This document shows positions 37,216 to 48,851 of a DNA stretch of 64,000 bases, piece by piece. Location of the stretch: NCBI GenBank assembly GCA_024180945.1, contig JAKSGN010000006.1, forward strand, positions 3,224,001-3,288,000. The letters run 5' to 3'. Position 1 is the stretch's first letter. Each line of letters begins with the position of its first letter. The stretch comes from Macrophomina tecta (taxonomy: Eukaryota > Ascomycota > Dothideomycetes > Botryosphaeriales > Botryosphaeriaceae). Under the pieces are notes generated by a model, which ran no database searches, was not told where the DNA came from, and saw nothing but the letters and a program-made list of their open reading frames with translations. The position numbers and the translations under genes were made by a program.

Positions 37216-39594
37216 ATGCACTTCCTACCGTCTCCACCCATGTCTGCGCTGCGCCAGGAAGCGCAGCGCAGCAGCGCGGGCAACGAGCCGCCTCACGCGC
37301 CAAACAGCAATATCGACGGCCTCGTGCGCCAGAAAAGTGAAATCCAAACCAACAACATGCACCCGGACAGCCCCGCTTTCGGACACGCGCAGCGTCAGAT
37401 AGACGGGCTAAACAAGCATACACAAAACGAGCAGGTCAACACTGACGACAATAGCGGTTGTTTGAACGCCTCCGAACTGCTTTCTGAGTTTCACAATGAC
37501 ACTCTGTATTCCACGCCTGACCACTCGTACGAGGCTGCGCAGTATGCGCCATACTCATTCGATGGCCCGTCTGACAGCGCGCCGTATCAGCAATGCGGTC
37601 TTGTAGGTCACACTTCCGGTCTTCATCACAATTACGGGCATCCTAGTTTATCTCTGTACGACAACGCTCTCGACTATGCATCGTACCATCAGGGCCAAGC
37701 CTACATTTCAGCACAGCAGCGACAACACCAATATGGTGGTCATACTTCGCCCCTGCAGAGTGGTGTGGCCAACCTTGCAACTTATGAGCATGGCGGTGCC
37801 GGCATTCAGGCCCCCCGGCTGCAGCATCCGTACATGGGCCACATTGCACCTCTACAGAACGGAGCTGCGCTGGTACAGCAGGGCCGTGACTTTGTCGCCC
37901 CGCCTGAGACGCAACACCATCATGCCAACCCAACTATGCTGTGTCAGGCCGGCAGTGTCAGACGCGAGGCTCTATTTTCCGCTACGACACCCGGGCATGC
38001 GCTGTACACGCAAAACAGTGCCTCCCCTTACATACCGCAGCTGTGCCTCTATGACACGTGCCGTTCTACGCCAATATCGCCGAATGGTGGCCTCGGACAT
38101 TCACCTCAGCTGCTGAACGGCATTACTGAGTACGCGGCTGTGTCGACGGAGACCGCCACAGACAATGCGCCTCAACTTCGCAGTGGTGGCCACCCTCCAT
38201 CTCAGGTATTCCATCAAGCCCTAGTATACCAGCCACCTCAACCTCAGGGTATTTCCAGCCATGCTCAAGCTGATCCGCTTCGTCGGTCGCCTTACACGCA
38301 GAATGGCGTCACTGAACAGTCCACTCGGACACAGGACGGAGCTGGCGTTGATAGATCTGCTCCGCAACACGGCGTCGTTAATATTGAGCAACGCATGCAT
38401 ACTGGCGCTTCCAGCAATGCCTTGCAGTCTCCAAGCCGCATCACCACCTGTGAGGATGGGATCAATGACGGCACTGTCCGGCAAGAGCCTCACTCGAAAA
38501 AGAGGGCCTTCGACCAAATGTCTCCCCAACTGCGGCAAGGCCATGCTACCCAGGGTGAGGAACCTCCGGCGAAGAAGACTCGATTGGGTAGTGCAGTTTC
38601 AGTGGCCGACATGCTTTCTGACACGCCTAAGGTTCCCGAAGATACTCTTGAGGACATCGCCAAGCCAAAGAGAAAGCCCACGAAGTCCTTGGAGTCGGAC
38701 AACATGAAGAGCGTCGAGATGATTCGTAGGGTGCGCAGGATCGCGTTCCGCGTGACGCACCCTCCGCCTACGGCTTTTTCGGGTAACAGGGTTACAAAGT
38801 CCTGGCTGAAAAAGGAGTTTCCGGAGGATTTCAAGGGCAATGCGAGAGCCTTGAAGGCCAGTTCTATCCTGCGCCAATTTGGCCGGGAAAAGCTCAACAT
38901 GACAGGGAACATGTGGAAGTCCCTAGACGAGAGTGACAGGAACATCCGGCCTGAGTATCCGCACCGGATAGAGGACCGTCAGATCGTGCGTTGTGACGAG
39001 AAACACAGCCTCGAGGATCATTCACCACTCGGTGCCACCTCAGTCCAATGTGTTAACTGCCAGCCGAGGAAGATTGATGGATTCGACCCCCCGAAGAGGC
39101 ATATGATGTGCCCGGCCTGCATCAGGGAACACGAGACGGCTTTGTCCGACCATGCTGAGCTTGCCGAGCTTGTCCACGGCGAGGCTTGGACCGAACTTTG
39201 CGATAGCTGCATGGTAATCAGCGACCAGCTAGAGAAGTGCAAGTGCGAATGGGACGTCCCACGCTGCCTGGAGCATCGGCGCTATCATCTGGAGAAACTA
39301 CTGAAGAGCTGTGGTTCGACGATCGTCAAGGGGCCCTCGGCTTTGTGCAACTTTTGTTTCGTCAACCCACCGACCATGGGGATTGCATACGCCTGGAAGT
39401 GCCAGATGTGCTACGGTGTCTTTCGTATGCCGAACGATCTAAAGATGACGTGGCTGCCGAACGGACCTCCACTCTTCGCAAGATTCGCGACTGCTGACGA
39501 CAACGTGGCACAGCGTCTGTCAGAGTCGACTGACGTGGGTTTGGCTGAGGCCAACTTCGACTTCAACCTCAGTCCCAGGGCGCCTGGCCAGTAG
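37216..39594 (+). CDS. Cysteine-rich protein of an unrecognised family, paralogue A
   Basis: Intronless, 792 residues. Residues 1-450 are low-complexity (Q, H, Y, N, P, S, G) with loose repeats such as HTSPLQSGVANL, HIAPLQNGAALV and SPYTQNGVTEQ, prion-like in composition. Basic clusters KKRAF and PPAKKTRLG suggest nuclear import. The C-terminal 280 residues hold the family domain: VTHPPPTAF (H515), VRCDE (C593), C612-x2-C615, C632-x2-C635, LC662-x2-C665, C675-x-C677, RC684LEHR, C711-x2-C714 and WKC729-x2-C732. The paired cysteines imply several zinc sites, but spacing fits no finger I know. Two further members lie at 48852 and 55021 on the same strand. Function unknown; a nuclear zinc-binding role is inferred only. 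Confidence 0.85.
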   Translation: MHFLPSPPMSALRQEAQRSSAGNEPPHAPNSNIDGLVRQKSEIQTNNMHPDSPAFGHAQRQIDGLNKHTQNEQVNTDDNSGCLNASELLSEFHNDTLYSTPDHSYEAAQYAPYSFDGPSDSAPYQQCGLVGHTSGLHHNYGHPSLSLYDNALDYASYHQGQAYISAQQRQHQYGGHTSPLQSGVANLATYEHGGAGIQAPRLQHPYMGHIAPLQNGAALVQQGRDFVAPPETQHHHANPTMLCQAGSVRREALFSATTPGHALYTQNSASPYIPQLCLYDTCRSTPISPNGGLGHSPQLLNGITEYAAVSTETATDNAPQLRSGGHPPSQVFHQALVYQPPQPQGISSHAQADPLRRSPYTQNGVTEQSTRTQDGAGVDRSAPQHGVVNIEQRMHTGASSNALQSPSRITTCEDGINDGTVRQEPHSKKRAFDQMSPQLRQGHATQGEEPPAKKTRLGSAVSVADMLSDTPKVPEDTLEDIAKPKRKPTKSLESDNMKSVEMIRRVRRIAFRVTHPPPTAFSGNRVTKSWLKKEFPEDFKGNARALKASSILRQFGREKLNMTGNMWKSLDESDRNIRPEYPHRIEDRQIVRCDEKHSLEDHSPLGATSVQCVNCQPRKIDGFDPPKRHMMCPACIREHETALSDHAELAELVHGEAWTELCDSCMVISDQLEKCKCEWDVPRCLEHRRYHLEKLLKSCGSTIVKGPSALCNFCFVNPPTMGIAYAWKCQMCYGVFRMPNDLKMTWLPNGPPLFARFATADDNVAQRLSESTDVGLAEANFDFNLSPRAPGQ

Positions 39595-40031
39595 TGGCCC
39601 GGCAAAGGCATGTCCAACTCGCGGAGCACTGATGGGCTTTTGTGGGGATGCGACGATATGGGGATATCGGTATCGATCTGAGGATGCAAGAGGACGGGGA
39701 GATCAAAACGGAGTGTCTGCATACAAGGGTGGTCGTGGGGATCTGTGACAAGAAAAAATAGCACAGCCAAAAAACGGGATGGGGCTGTCGTCGCGGACGG
39801 CGAATGGAGATGTAGATAAGATAATCGGATTAGCCAGTGACCAATGAAAGACGCGGGAAGCGTGGATGCCTGAAACAGAGGCGCCATGGCCCTAGCGCCT
39901 TGTTTCCTGCAGGCGCCCCCTCAGGCCGGGGGTGGGTTGACGCGACTCCCTTTGCCATTGTGTCCGCTCCCCTTCGTCAGATATTTGCAGAGCCGCCGCC
40001 ACACCCGCAATCCTATTCCACCCTGCGCCCA
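39595..40031. other. Spacer before the Zn2Cys6 regulator
   Basis: 437 bp, presumably the 3' UTR of paralogue A and the promoter of the regulator. In-frame codons precede the chosen ATG at 40032 but include no recognisable domain. Confidence 0.5.
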
Positions 40032-42761
40032 ATGAAGCGCTTCTCCTCGCCGTCGTGGCCGTTGTCGTCGGACGACGAGTATGATGGCAGCGGCAGCGGG
40101 ACGAGCCCGTCATCCTTATTCGATGCCTCGGCTGCGGGAGGAAGCAACCCCCGCAGCAGCCGCGCGAGTCCGCCTCCATCCGGAGGGAGAGACTTTTCTT
40201 GGGATGGCCAGGACCACAGCAGCGCCGTCATCGCAACCACTGCCGCCGCCAGCGCCAGCGCCGCAATAACGGGAAGATCGTCTAAAAGAACGGCCCGTGG
40301 AAAGGTCTGGCCTCCAATTTCCTTGTTCTATCCTCGTCTGCCCGAACTAGGGATTATCTCTACTTCCTTGTGCGAATCCGTTTGTGTCCCGCTCTTTGGC
40401 TGACTCATATCTCACATTCGTGGCGTTCTACAGGCCTGTGAGAGATGTCGCAGGATGAAGATCAAATGCGACGGCGCGGCCCCGGTGTGCGGGACTTGCC
40501 GCAAGCGGGCCCTGCACTGCGTCTTCAAAATGGTGGAGAGACCGCAGAAGCCGAAGAGGAGGTGAGATTGCCGCCCTTGCGTTGTGCCATATTTTCTCGT
40601 TTTCTCTTGGCTCGGATATCGGGTACTCGGCTATGAGAGAAAGCCGATATCATGTGTGTGTACTGATTAGCTGTGATTGCCATCAGGGAAGAATACGTCC
40701 AGGCGCTCGAGAATCGGCTCAGCCGGATCGAGTCTCTCGTCCAGGCTTCGGGCATCCTGGATGAAGGTGTCGGTGCTGTCGTGCCGGAAAGGCGGCAGCA
40801 GCAGTCGGAGGATCCGTTCTCGTTGCGGCCGATCTCCATCGACAGTGCGCATGCGGGCTTTAGTGTCGATATTCATTCGGTCATGGCGGATGCTGAACTC
40901 CCCGGCCCGATGGGGCCAAACCGGCCGGGGAAGATGAACTCAGGTGATTATCTCTCCCCTTCCAACCCTCGTCCCCTGCACTCCCCTTGGCTTGCTGTTT
41001 CCAAGGACCATGTCGTGCTGATCTGATGGCTTGCTTTCGTGGCGTGCAGAATTTTGGCGGCATTGTATTCGCAAGGCCAACAGGCGGCCCGACTGGATCA
41101 ACGACATCATCGAGGGCGTCGTGTCCCGCGGCCTCGGGCTGGCCGACGATCCGCTGCAGGCCCCGTACAGCTGGAGCAGGTACACGCAGCTGCCTCCGAT
41201 GGAAGATTTGCTGGCGCTCGTCGGGGATTACTTTGAGGTGTGTAATGTCGTGGTGCCATTGTATCACCAGGATACGTTTATTTTCCAGCTGTACGAGAAT
41301 CTTTCGTCTGGATCTAAACCGTCCGCTGGGTGGTGGGCAAGTCTCAATACCGTCCTGGCGCTGGCGCATATCTGCCGGTCGAGGAGTACGTTCTTTCCGC
41401 AGGAACTGGAGAAGAAGGCTTGGCAGTACATGAAAGGCGCATTGGCTATCCAGGCCGAGCAGCCGTCGCTGGACTTTGATGTGACCAGTGTACAGGCGTT
41501 GGTTGGGATGGTAAGTCAGAGCCCAAGCAATGTCGGACAAAATAATGCTGAAATCAGCTCTTCAGGCCTTGTTCTTTCAAATTACATCCTTCAACTCCCA
41601 GATGCCTTCCATGATGCTTGCCACTGCTATTAGGATTGCCCAAGGGATAGGTCTGCACATGAATTCTGAAGATCCAAACATTAGCGCCGTGGAGAAAGAG
41701 CAGCGGAGGAGAGTATTCTGGATTGCATATATCTTCGATCGCGAGTAAGCCCACATCCGCCACTGCAAAAAGCCTTTCTTGCACTAACTCTACAAAGTCT
41801 CAGCCTACGCACCGGACGTCCGCCCGTGCAAGATGATGACAACATGTGCCTTGACCTACCACAGGACAACCCGCCCGACAAAGTCGGCTATCTCGGCGAC
41901 ACACACATCTTCAAAGCAAAATGCACACTCGCCCGCATTCAAGGCCGCGTTTACAAACAGCTCTACGCGGACCAGGCCTGGAAGCTGTCGCGCGAAGACA
42001 TCTTCGCTGCCATCGGCAACCTCAACCAAGAACTCGAGGACTGGAGGCTCGCCTTGCCCGAGGAACTTCGACCAGGCCATGCCCTCCCGGACCTGCCGCA
42101 GCCCTACGACAGCCACCTGCTGGTCACCCACTTCTGCTATTGGTACTGCTTAGGCCTCATCAATAGGCGCCACGCTATCTGTACCCGTATCACCGGAGGG
42201 CGGCCGCACGAGGCTGTCCCCAAGAGCATTTCGCCCGTGCCGTTCAGTTCGAACGTCACGGATGCCGCAAGGAATATTGTTGAGCTGCTCCGGGTGCATC
42301 CGCCTACTGCAAAGGGCACGCGGTGGTGAGTCAAATGCCTCCTTTCTCCTGGATCCCTCCCCCGTTATCTCCCATGCCGGATCGGTGCCCGGCTGACACG
42401 GAGGACAATTAGGTACACCCTCTATTACTGCGCCGTCGCCCTTGTCTCCCTCTTCGGCACCATAATCGCCAACCCCGGCGAAACCGCCACCGTCCCCGCC
42501 GATCTCGACCGCATCCGCATCGTGCTACGCTTCCTCGCGCTCATCTGCGATGACGATAACCGCGACGCCCGCGCGCTGTTCGACGTCTGTCTGCGCCTCG
42601 AGCAAATGGCCGTCGCAGTCATCGAGAAGGCGCGTCAGGGCGAGTCAGGCGCGACGCCGGAAGCTGAGAGGAGGGAGCAGAGGGAGGAATTGGATAGGCA
42701 GGTTAGAAAGGGGCTGCAGTTGGAGGGGACCAATCGGTTTTTTTCGCCACTGGATATTTGA
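40032..42761 (+). CDS. Zn2Cys6 transcription factor with fungal-specific middle-homology domain
   Basis: Seven exons (40032-40304, 40434-40561, 40687-40943, 41050-41510, 41566-41744, 41798-42325, 42413-42761) give 724 residues. The binuclear zinc cluster ACERCRRMKIKCDG and CGTCRKRALHC follows the CX2CX6CX6CX2CX6C plan and starts at residue 92. A coiled-coil dimerisation segment follows (EEYVQALENRLSRIESL). The Fungal_trans domain carries YFEVCNVVVPLYHQDTF, IRIAQGIGLHMN, RRRVFWIAYIFDRDLSL and TGRPP. Nuclear DNA-binding regulator. Its position between paralogue A and a P450 makes local control possible, but xylitol dehydrogenase 5 kb away is another conceivable target. Target genes cannot be read from sequence. 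Confidence 0.9.
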
Positions 42762-44172
42762 ATGATTGCATTTAGAGCTCCTTCTTTTTTTTTCCTGGTC
42801 CGAGCATCGTGATTGGGTTCTGTGTGGGGGATCATTGATGGCGATAAGTGGTTTGGGAGTAGATGGTGTTTTTCCGTATGCAAGGACATGTTCCTTGAAC
42901 CGCGGTGGCTTTCCTTTTGTTTAGTTCGGACACCTTTTCCTCTTTGGGTTCGGATACTCGGCTTTTATCATGGACGCGGTGCATTCGGCTTGCCTTCGTG
43001 CTCTAGGTGTCTGGGCATACTTTGTTTTAATTTTTTACATACGTGAATGACCCATCCTCATTTTCCTTTGTTCTCTCTTTCTTTTTTTAACGTGCAAAGA
43101 GACGTCGCGCATGTTGTCTGATGAAGCTCGCTGCTAAAGTCTAAGCGACGCCAACCAGTAGAGGGAGGACAGATACGACTTTATTTACGCTTCCCGAGGT
43201 GCGTATTCGTGTTGCGGGCGGCTTCATGAATACGCACGTTAGCACCTAGGTACCATGCTGTTAGCGGCCGCTAAACTCTGTTTCCATGGACCACAAAGCT
43301 TATGTGTCGCTTGAAGAATAGGCGATAACAAGGCGCTGGATGGCCAGGGCTCATGGCGTGGTACCTATCACTGTTCCACTTTTCCAAGTTGAATCAAACC
43401 AGGAGCAACTCATCCTTCTGGTCCCACGCAGTGTCCATTGGTCACGAGACTTTATGATCGTGGCGTGGGGTAGCAGTTCACTTGTTCGGTCTCCCTCCTT
43501 CCCGCTGCGGATCAAGGAAACTTTCCCCTCGGCCGGTTTCTGCGCAGCTTGCGTGGCTGAAGTAAGCTTATTGCGGACGGTTGGTCGCGGCCCCGCACTT
43601 GCCAGTATGGCTCAAGTGTCCGTTTGGATAATATAGTTGTCGCAGCAAGGTATGACAGGCTTAATGTTGGGAGGGGCCGTGGGTTTGTTGCCGTATGTTT
43701 GATTTCTGAGAATGACTTGCCGGCGTCTTGTCTGCGACGTCCGTTCTCCCGGATTGTATGAAGCTTAACGTCCAGTGGGTCGGGAAGTTCATGTCGTACT
43801 GGTTGATGTGTAGCAGGACAACGGTAAAGCGCCAACTAGAAGGTCGGGTTGCCAAGGGTGGATTGCAGTGCGCGAGGCCAAGCCGGGTCAACTTATAGTA
43901 GCGAGGGACTGTGAGCCCTGAAACCTTGCAAGGGTCAAGCTTGTCGAGCCTCAGTGGAGCAGGGGCTTTGGAAAACTTTAGTCAGTCTTTAACTTTGCCA
44001 CACATGGTTGTGAATTCCTTGGGCATAAAAAGATCTCCGTGTAACATTCGTATCATTTAGGTTTGATCATCCCGGATATACCATATATCTTTCCCCATCT
44101 GCTCATAAGACATATTTCTTTCTCTTCTTCCACGCATCACTCTCCCCTCCGATTGCCAACAAGAAACGAAGA
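42762..44172. other. Spacer before P450 gene 1
   Basis: 1.4 kb without a supported gene. Carries a TATA-like element near 44024 and a pyrimidine-rich leader just before the ATG at 44173. Confidence 0.5.
44024..44032 (+). promoter_or_regulatory. TATA-like element of P450 gene 1
   Basis: CATAAAAAG about 145 bp upstream of the start codon. Confidence 0.4.
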
Positions 44173-46164
44173 ATGGCTCTACAGCAATGGATCAATGCCA
44201 AATCTTTTCCTCCGCACCTCCTCGGTGTTGTGATCTTCCTTGTCACTGCCTATGGCTTGCGTGCCCTATACGGCATCTTGACGGCCCAAAAGCCAGTCCA
44301 AAACATCCCCTTAGTAGGCAGCGATGGTGGGCTTGAGAAGAGCAAACGGAGATTCATCCAGAACAGTAGAGAGGTCATCAGATCTGCTCTGCGTCAGGTA
44401 CGAGGCCGTTTAATTTTGAAAACTTCAGCCTTGCAAAGCGGCGCAGTATCTGACTACAGGATGCAGGCTCAAGGCACTGTCTGCCAGATCTATACAGACG
44501 GGGGCCCGAAGGTCCTGCTAAGGCCAGAGCACATAGAGGAGATCAAGAATGACCCAAACTTCAGCTTTGAGGAGTTCATCAAGGACGTGAGTGATATTTC
44601 CTGGTCCGTCTCGAGTATACCCTGACGCTAATGCCATACTCGGGAGGAAGGAGGTGATGACCAACACCACCGGGTTCAAGCCGTTCAATTTGGGCCCAGA
44701 CACGTTGGAGATATTCAAGTCGGTCGTCCGGGTGAACTTGACACAGGCTCTCTGTACGATAGCCTCTCACCCGTAGTTATAACTATAGTCCGCTCTAGGC
44801 AATGAGCTGACCTCGCCCTCAGCCCGACTCACCGTACCCCTCTCTGAAGAGACAGCACTGGCAATGGACAAGTTCCTCCCCCCATCCAAACGTCCGTATC
44901 CTCCGTCAGCCTCTGGATCATGTCAGCCACGGAGCCAGACTGATCCCTCGGCGTCCCGCCACAGAGTGGAAGCAAACCATACCCGTTGCCGGCCTCGCCG
45001 TCGGCCTCGTCTCACAGCTCTCCGCGCGCGCCTTTCTCGGCCTCCCAATCTGCCGCGACCCGACCTGGCTGCGCATCTCGGGCACGTACGCGCGCGACAT
45101 GATGGTCGCGCGCCAGGCGGTGCGACGCTACGCACCCTTCCTGCGCGCCGCCGTCTTCCCCCTGCTGCCGCAGACCAAGGCGCTCAAGCGGACACACCGC
45201 ATTGCGTACCAAATCATCGACACGGAGCTGCACCGCCGCCGCCAGCGCGGCTACACCGTCGAGAAGGAGATCGACGCGCTGCGCTGGTTCGAGGAGGCAG
45301 CGGAAGCGGCTGGCCACACTTCGCTAGATATCGTCAATGGGCAGCTAGGATTAACTATGGCGGCTGTGCATACCACGTCTAACGCACTGTCAAATGCGCT
45401 GATGGACCTCGCTGCTCGCCCTAAGCTCGTTGATGAGCTGCGCAAGGAGATTGTCGAGGTGCTGGGCACGCCGCAACCGCCATCTGAGTGCGATGGCAAC
45501 GACGGCGCGAAGAAACCGGTCGCTAGCTGGCAGAAGACGTCGCTCTACCGCCTCCGCCTGCTCGACTCCTTCCTCAAGGAATCCCAGCGCTTCAATCCGG
45601 GCAACGTCATGTCCCTGCGGCGCCTCGCCATACGCGTCAGTCCGAACCCACCATTCAACTTACTGCCGTCCTCGCCCAATAACAACGCAAAGAAAAAAAA
45701 AAAAAAAACACATGCTGACAGGTGCACGCTCGCAGCCCACCACCCTCTCAGACGGCACCCACATCCCTGCCCGCGCCGTCGTCTTCGTCCCCACCGCCTA
45801 CATGCAAGAACATCTCCGCTCGCCGCCCTTCGTTTCTCCTTCATCCTTCTCCCCACCCGAATCCTTCGACCCGTACCGCTATCTCCGCCTGCGCGACCAC
45901 CCCGGCGAGGAGAATCGCTGGCAGTTCGCCACCGCCAGCTCCGAGCACTTCGGGTTCGGCGTGGGGTTGCACAGCTGCCCCGGCCGGTTCTTCGCCAGCA
46001 ATGAGCTCAAGATCGCGCTCATCCACGCGCTGGTCAGGTATGATTGGAGGTGCGTGGACGGCGCGCGGGAGCGGCCGCGGAATATATTGCGGGTCGATCA
46101 GGTCATTCCGGATCCGGACGCGAGGTTGGAGTATAGGGCGAGGGAGGCGGAGATTGTGCTGTAA
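44173..46164 (+). CDS. Cytochrome P450 monooxygenase 1 (ent-kaurene-oxidase-like fungal type)
   Basis: Membrane-anchored P450, 548 residues in six exons: 44173-44397, 44467-44586, 44651-44753, 44823-44895, 44939-45635, 45736-46164. An N-terminal anchor (LLGVVIFLVTAYGLRALYG) is followed by GTVCQIYTDGGPKVLLRPE, LTQAL-SRLTVPLSEETAL, SARAFLGLPICRDPTW, the ExxR helix (FLKESQRFNP), TLSDGTHIPARAVVFVP and the heme loop FGFGVGLHSCPGR with C487. These features resemble fungal P450s of terpenoid and other secondary metabolism related to ent-kaurene oxidases. I chose the 43-nt fourth intron (GTATCC donor) because it restores frame to ATEWKQTIPVAG; GTCCGT at 44892 is an alternative. Intron 5 contains a 16-A tract. 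Substrate unknown. Confidence 0.82.
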
Positions 46165-48851
46165 GGGCGGGGGGGTTTGGGTAAGGAGAAACGGGAGAGG
46201 AGGGGTTTCCATAGGCGGTGGGCAGCGGTGCGACTGACCGGACGGGAGGTAGGGAGAGAGGTGTGTGTGCTGTGACGTGTTCTGCTGTTTGGACGGGGTT
46301 GGCTCTGGCAGATCTAGGGAAAGGCTGTCTTGGATCTGCCACGCGTCGTTAAGGCTGAATTAGGCGCTCTTTGGGTTTGCTAGCTAGCCACTGTTCAACA
46401 GAATTGAGCCCGTAATTGCGCAGGGTCTGTGTGTGGTCTCACATTGACAGGTGATCTCCATCCGGCTCAGGGCACACTCGGTCTTCGGACAATGTGGCAT
46501 GGTGCACTTCTTTGTTTCCTGCGAATATGCTCCTTGCCACGGCTGCTTAACGAATGTAATATTCAAGAACAATATAGCGCATCCAATGATGCGAAGCTTC
46601 CGCAAAGTCTGTCTCCCTCTCGCGCTGCAATGTCCTGATGATGCCGAGGAAGGTTTTAGTCTTCAACCCCACATCACCATAAGCTTGGAATTCACCGTTT
46701 TGAAACGGCTATGGTATGGCAATCGGCAGATAATGGTCTGTCCAACCGCTTATTATTCTTCCTATGTCTCCCCGGGAGTTCCTCAGGTATGGTCTGCGTA
46801 CGTAGGATACGGAAGCATCACTCGACGGCGGATTAGAGAAAGCACTGTAGCTACACGCGCTCTTCCGGTCCTTTCACATCGTAGGCACTCCAAACCACTC
46901 TTCATTACGCCTTTCGAAGTTTGGCATCCCCATTGTTGGCGACGCAGAACGGGTAAGCTGTTAAATTGCCATGTGACAGCCCCGGCACCAATCGGGTAGT
47001 CACACCGACACAAGGCAGGTAGCTCAAGGCAGGTAGCTGGCGACGAGGAAGAAGCTCAACAATACATCATCATTCAGCTTTAATTGATCCACTTCCCTAG
47101 GGTGGTGCACGTACCATCAATGATGAAGCTCCCATGGGAGATTATTTGTCAGAGGGTATCCCTATCTGCGCAGGCCGTCGTTCCTAATCTTAGCAAAGTC
47201 TAGACAAAGGCCTGGTGTTCACTGTCTCTACAATACGTTAGCTTCCCATGTCTTCCTTCCTGTTGCAGATGAAGGTGTTGCGTCAGCAGAAGCAACCGGC
47301 AGGATGAGTAACTGAGGTACGGCCCCACATCATCTACGCTGCGAAAGCATGTAGAGACGCCTCAAAGAGCAACGGTGCTTTCTAACCGGCGCAGGTAAAG
47401 GGGTGGACCGATCACCAGGCGGTAGGCCGACTTGACCAGCACGGTGCACAACTAAAGGCATTGCAAGCTCACCAGCTTCAACAATGTTCGCCTATATGTT
47501 CGGCGGGCAATAACGATAAATATGAACTTACTCGTGTCTGAAAGTGTCATATATGTGGCATATAGGGGGCGCGTCAAATCATGGGCAGAGCACACGAACA
47601 CCGCTACGCCAGCTGAGGTGAGAGGCTGAGCTGCGACTGGGCGTCCACGCGCACCGAGAGGCCGTCGAATCTGTCCGACGAGCAACGGGGCCGTCATCAG
47701 TTGCAGTGCTTGCGTCATGCGAGACGTCGTTGCGTAGAGACGCCGAGGAGGAGGGCCGGGTCATTAGGGCGGCGTGGTGAAAACGGCGCTGTTGACACCT
47801 GGCCGTGCTTCACGGAGGAAGAGACGGTGTGCCACTTTCGTTGCAGTAGAAGCAGGATTGTAATGCAAGAAGTCAGAGGTATTGCTCAGCGGCAGTAGGG
47901 TGCGAATATGGGTGGCATAGGCACGCGTGGAAGGAGGCGCGGGGGGACGCAGCACGCAGGTGCGGCGCCCCCATTCACGTTAAGAACAGACTTGGTAGTT
48001 TGGCAGCTAATCTGGAGTGGATGGGGCACACATGGAATGTTCAGAATCGTCTACATTTGACGGTGATGCTCCTTGCGGGCAATGGGCCTCGCTCTAGCCC
48101 ACTGGGGCCCACGCACCCGTGCCGACGCAGAAGGTCAAACAATCACGCACCCACCCAGTCTGTGACGGTAATGGCGGTGGGATTGGTTCTCACCCGGGAC
48201 AGCTGGGCCAAAATCAAGGCGTTGCGGGGTGCACCTACACCATGGGGTTGCCTAAACAATAATCTTGCGTGCAATCACAGCATGATCACCTACTTAAGTT
48301 GAGAATTTCTTCCAGCTCCAACTCTCTTCCTCTCCACCATCACCTCCAACTTTTTGCAACGCAGCAGCGACACTCGACTTTGCTTCTGCAGCTAAACAAC
48401 ATCCGCCTTCACGCTTTCACAGGTCAGTGTCACGCATCAACAACGCCGAACAAGATTGCACACCCCCCTCCCCCCCCTGCCCCCCTCCCCCTGCCCACCT
48501 GGCCGCCCACTCCCGCACCGCAAACCGCTCGTGTCAAGAACAACATAACCACAATAGCCTTAGCGCTACTTGTCGAGCAGCGCCAGGGAGCAGGCTGGCG
48601 CATTCTTGCTTGTGCACCAGCTACCTCACGCCTTGCCCACCCCTGCCCAACATCATCACTTCAACCTCACCTCCTCTCAGCCTTTTACTGTCTGCTCATT
48701 TGCTCTTGCACTGCACCTCATCAGATGCAGCTGCATTGGTGACTTGGCGCTGGCTTGAAGCTTCCAGACAGCAGTGACTCTGCTTCTAGCCGACAGCCAC
48801 CTACGTTCACACTGCACTGAACACCGCTAACCACTTGTCGCAGTCATCATC
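46165..48851. other. Long spacer between P450 gene 1 and paralogue B
   Basis: 2.7 kb. The open frame at 46451-46999 lacks an ATG start and domains, so I do not call it. A short tandem duplication (CAAGGCAGGTAGCT twice) lies near 47013-47040. Pyrimidine-rich sequence with a C run near 48460-48500 leads into paralogue B. Nothing else supported. Confidence 0.5.

Noticed and set aside
44398..44460. Reading straight through intron 1 of P450 gene 1
   Set aside because: Open in frame, but it inserts residues unlike any P450. Removing GTACGA...GATGCAG joins SALRQ to AQGTVCQIY as expected.
46451..46999. 182-codon open frame between P450 gene 1 and paralogue B
   Set aside because: No ATG at its start, no domain, no promoter or splice signals that favour it.
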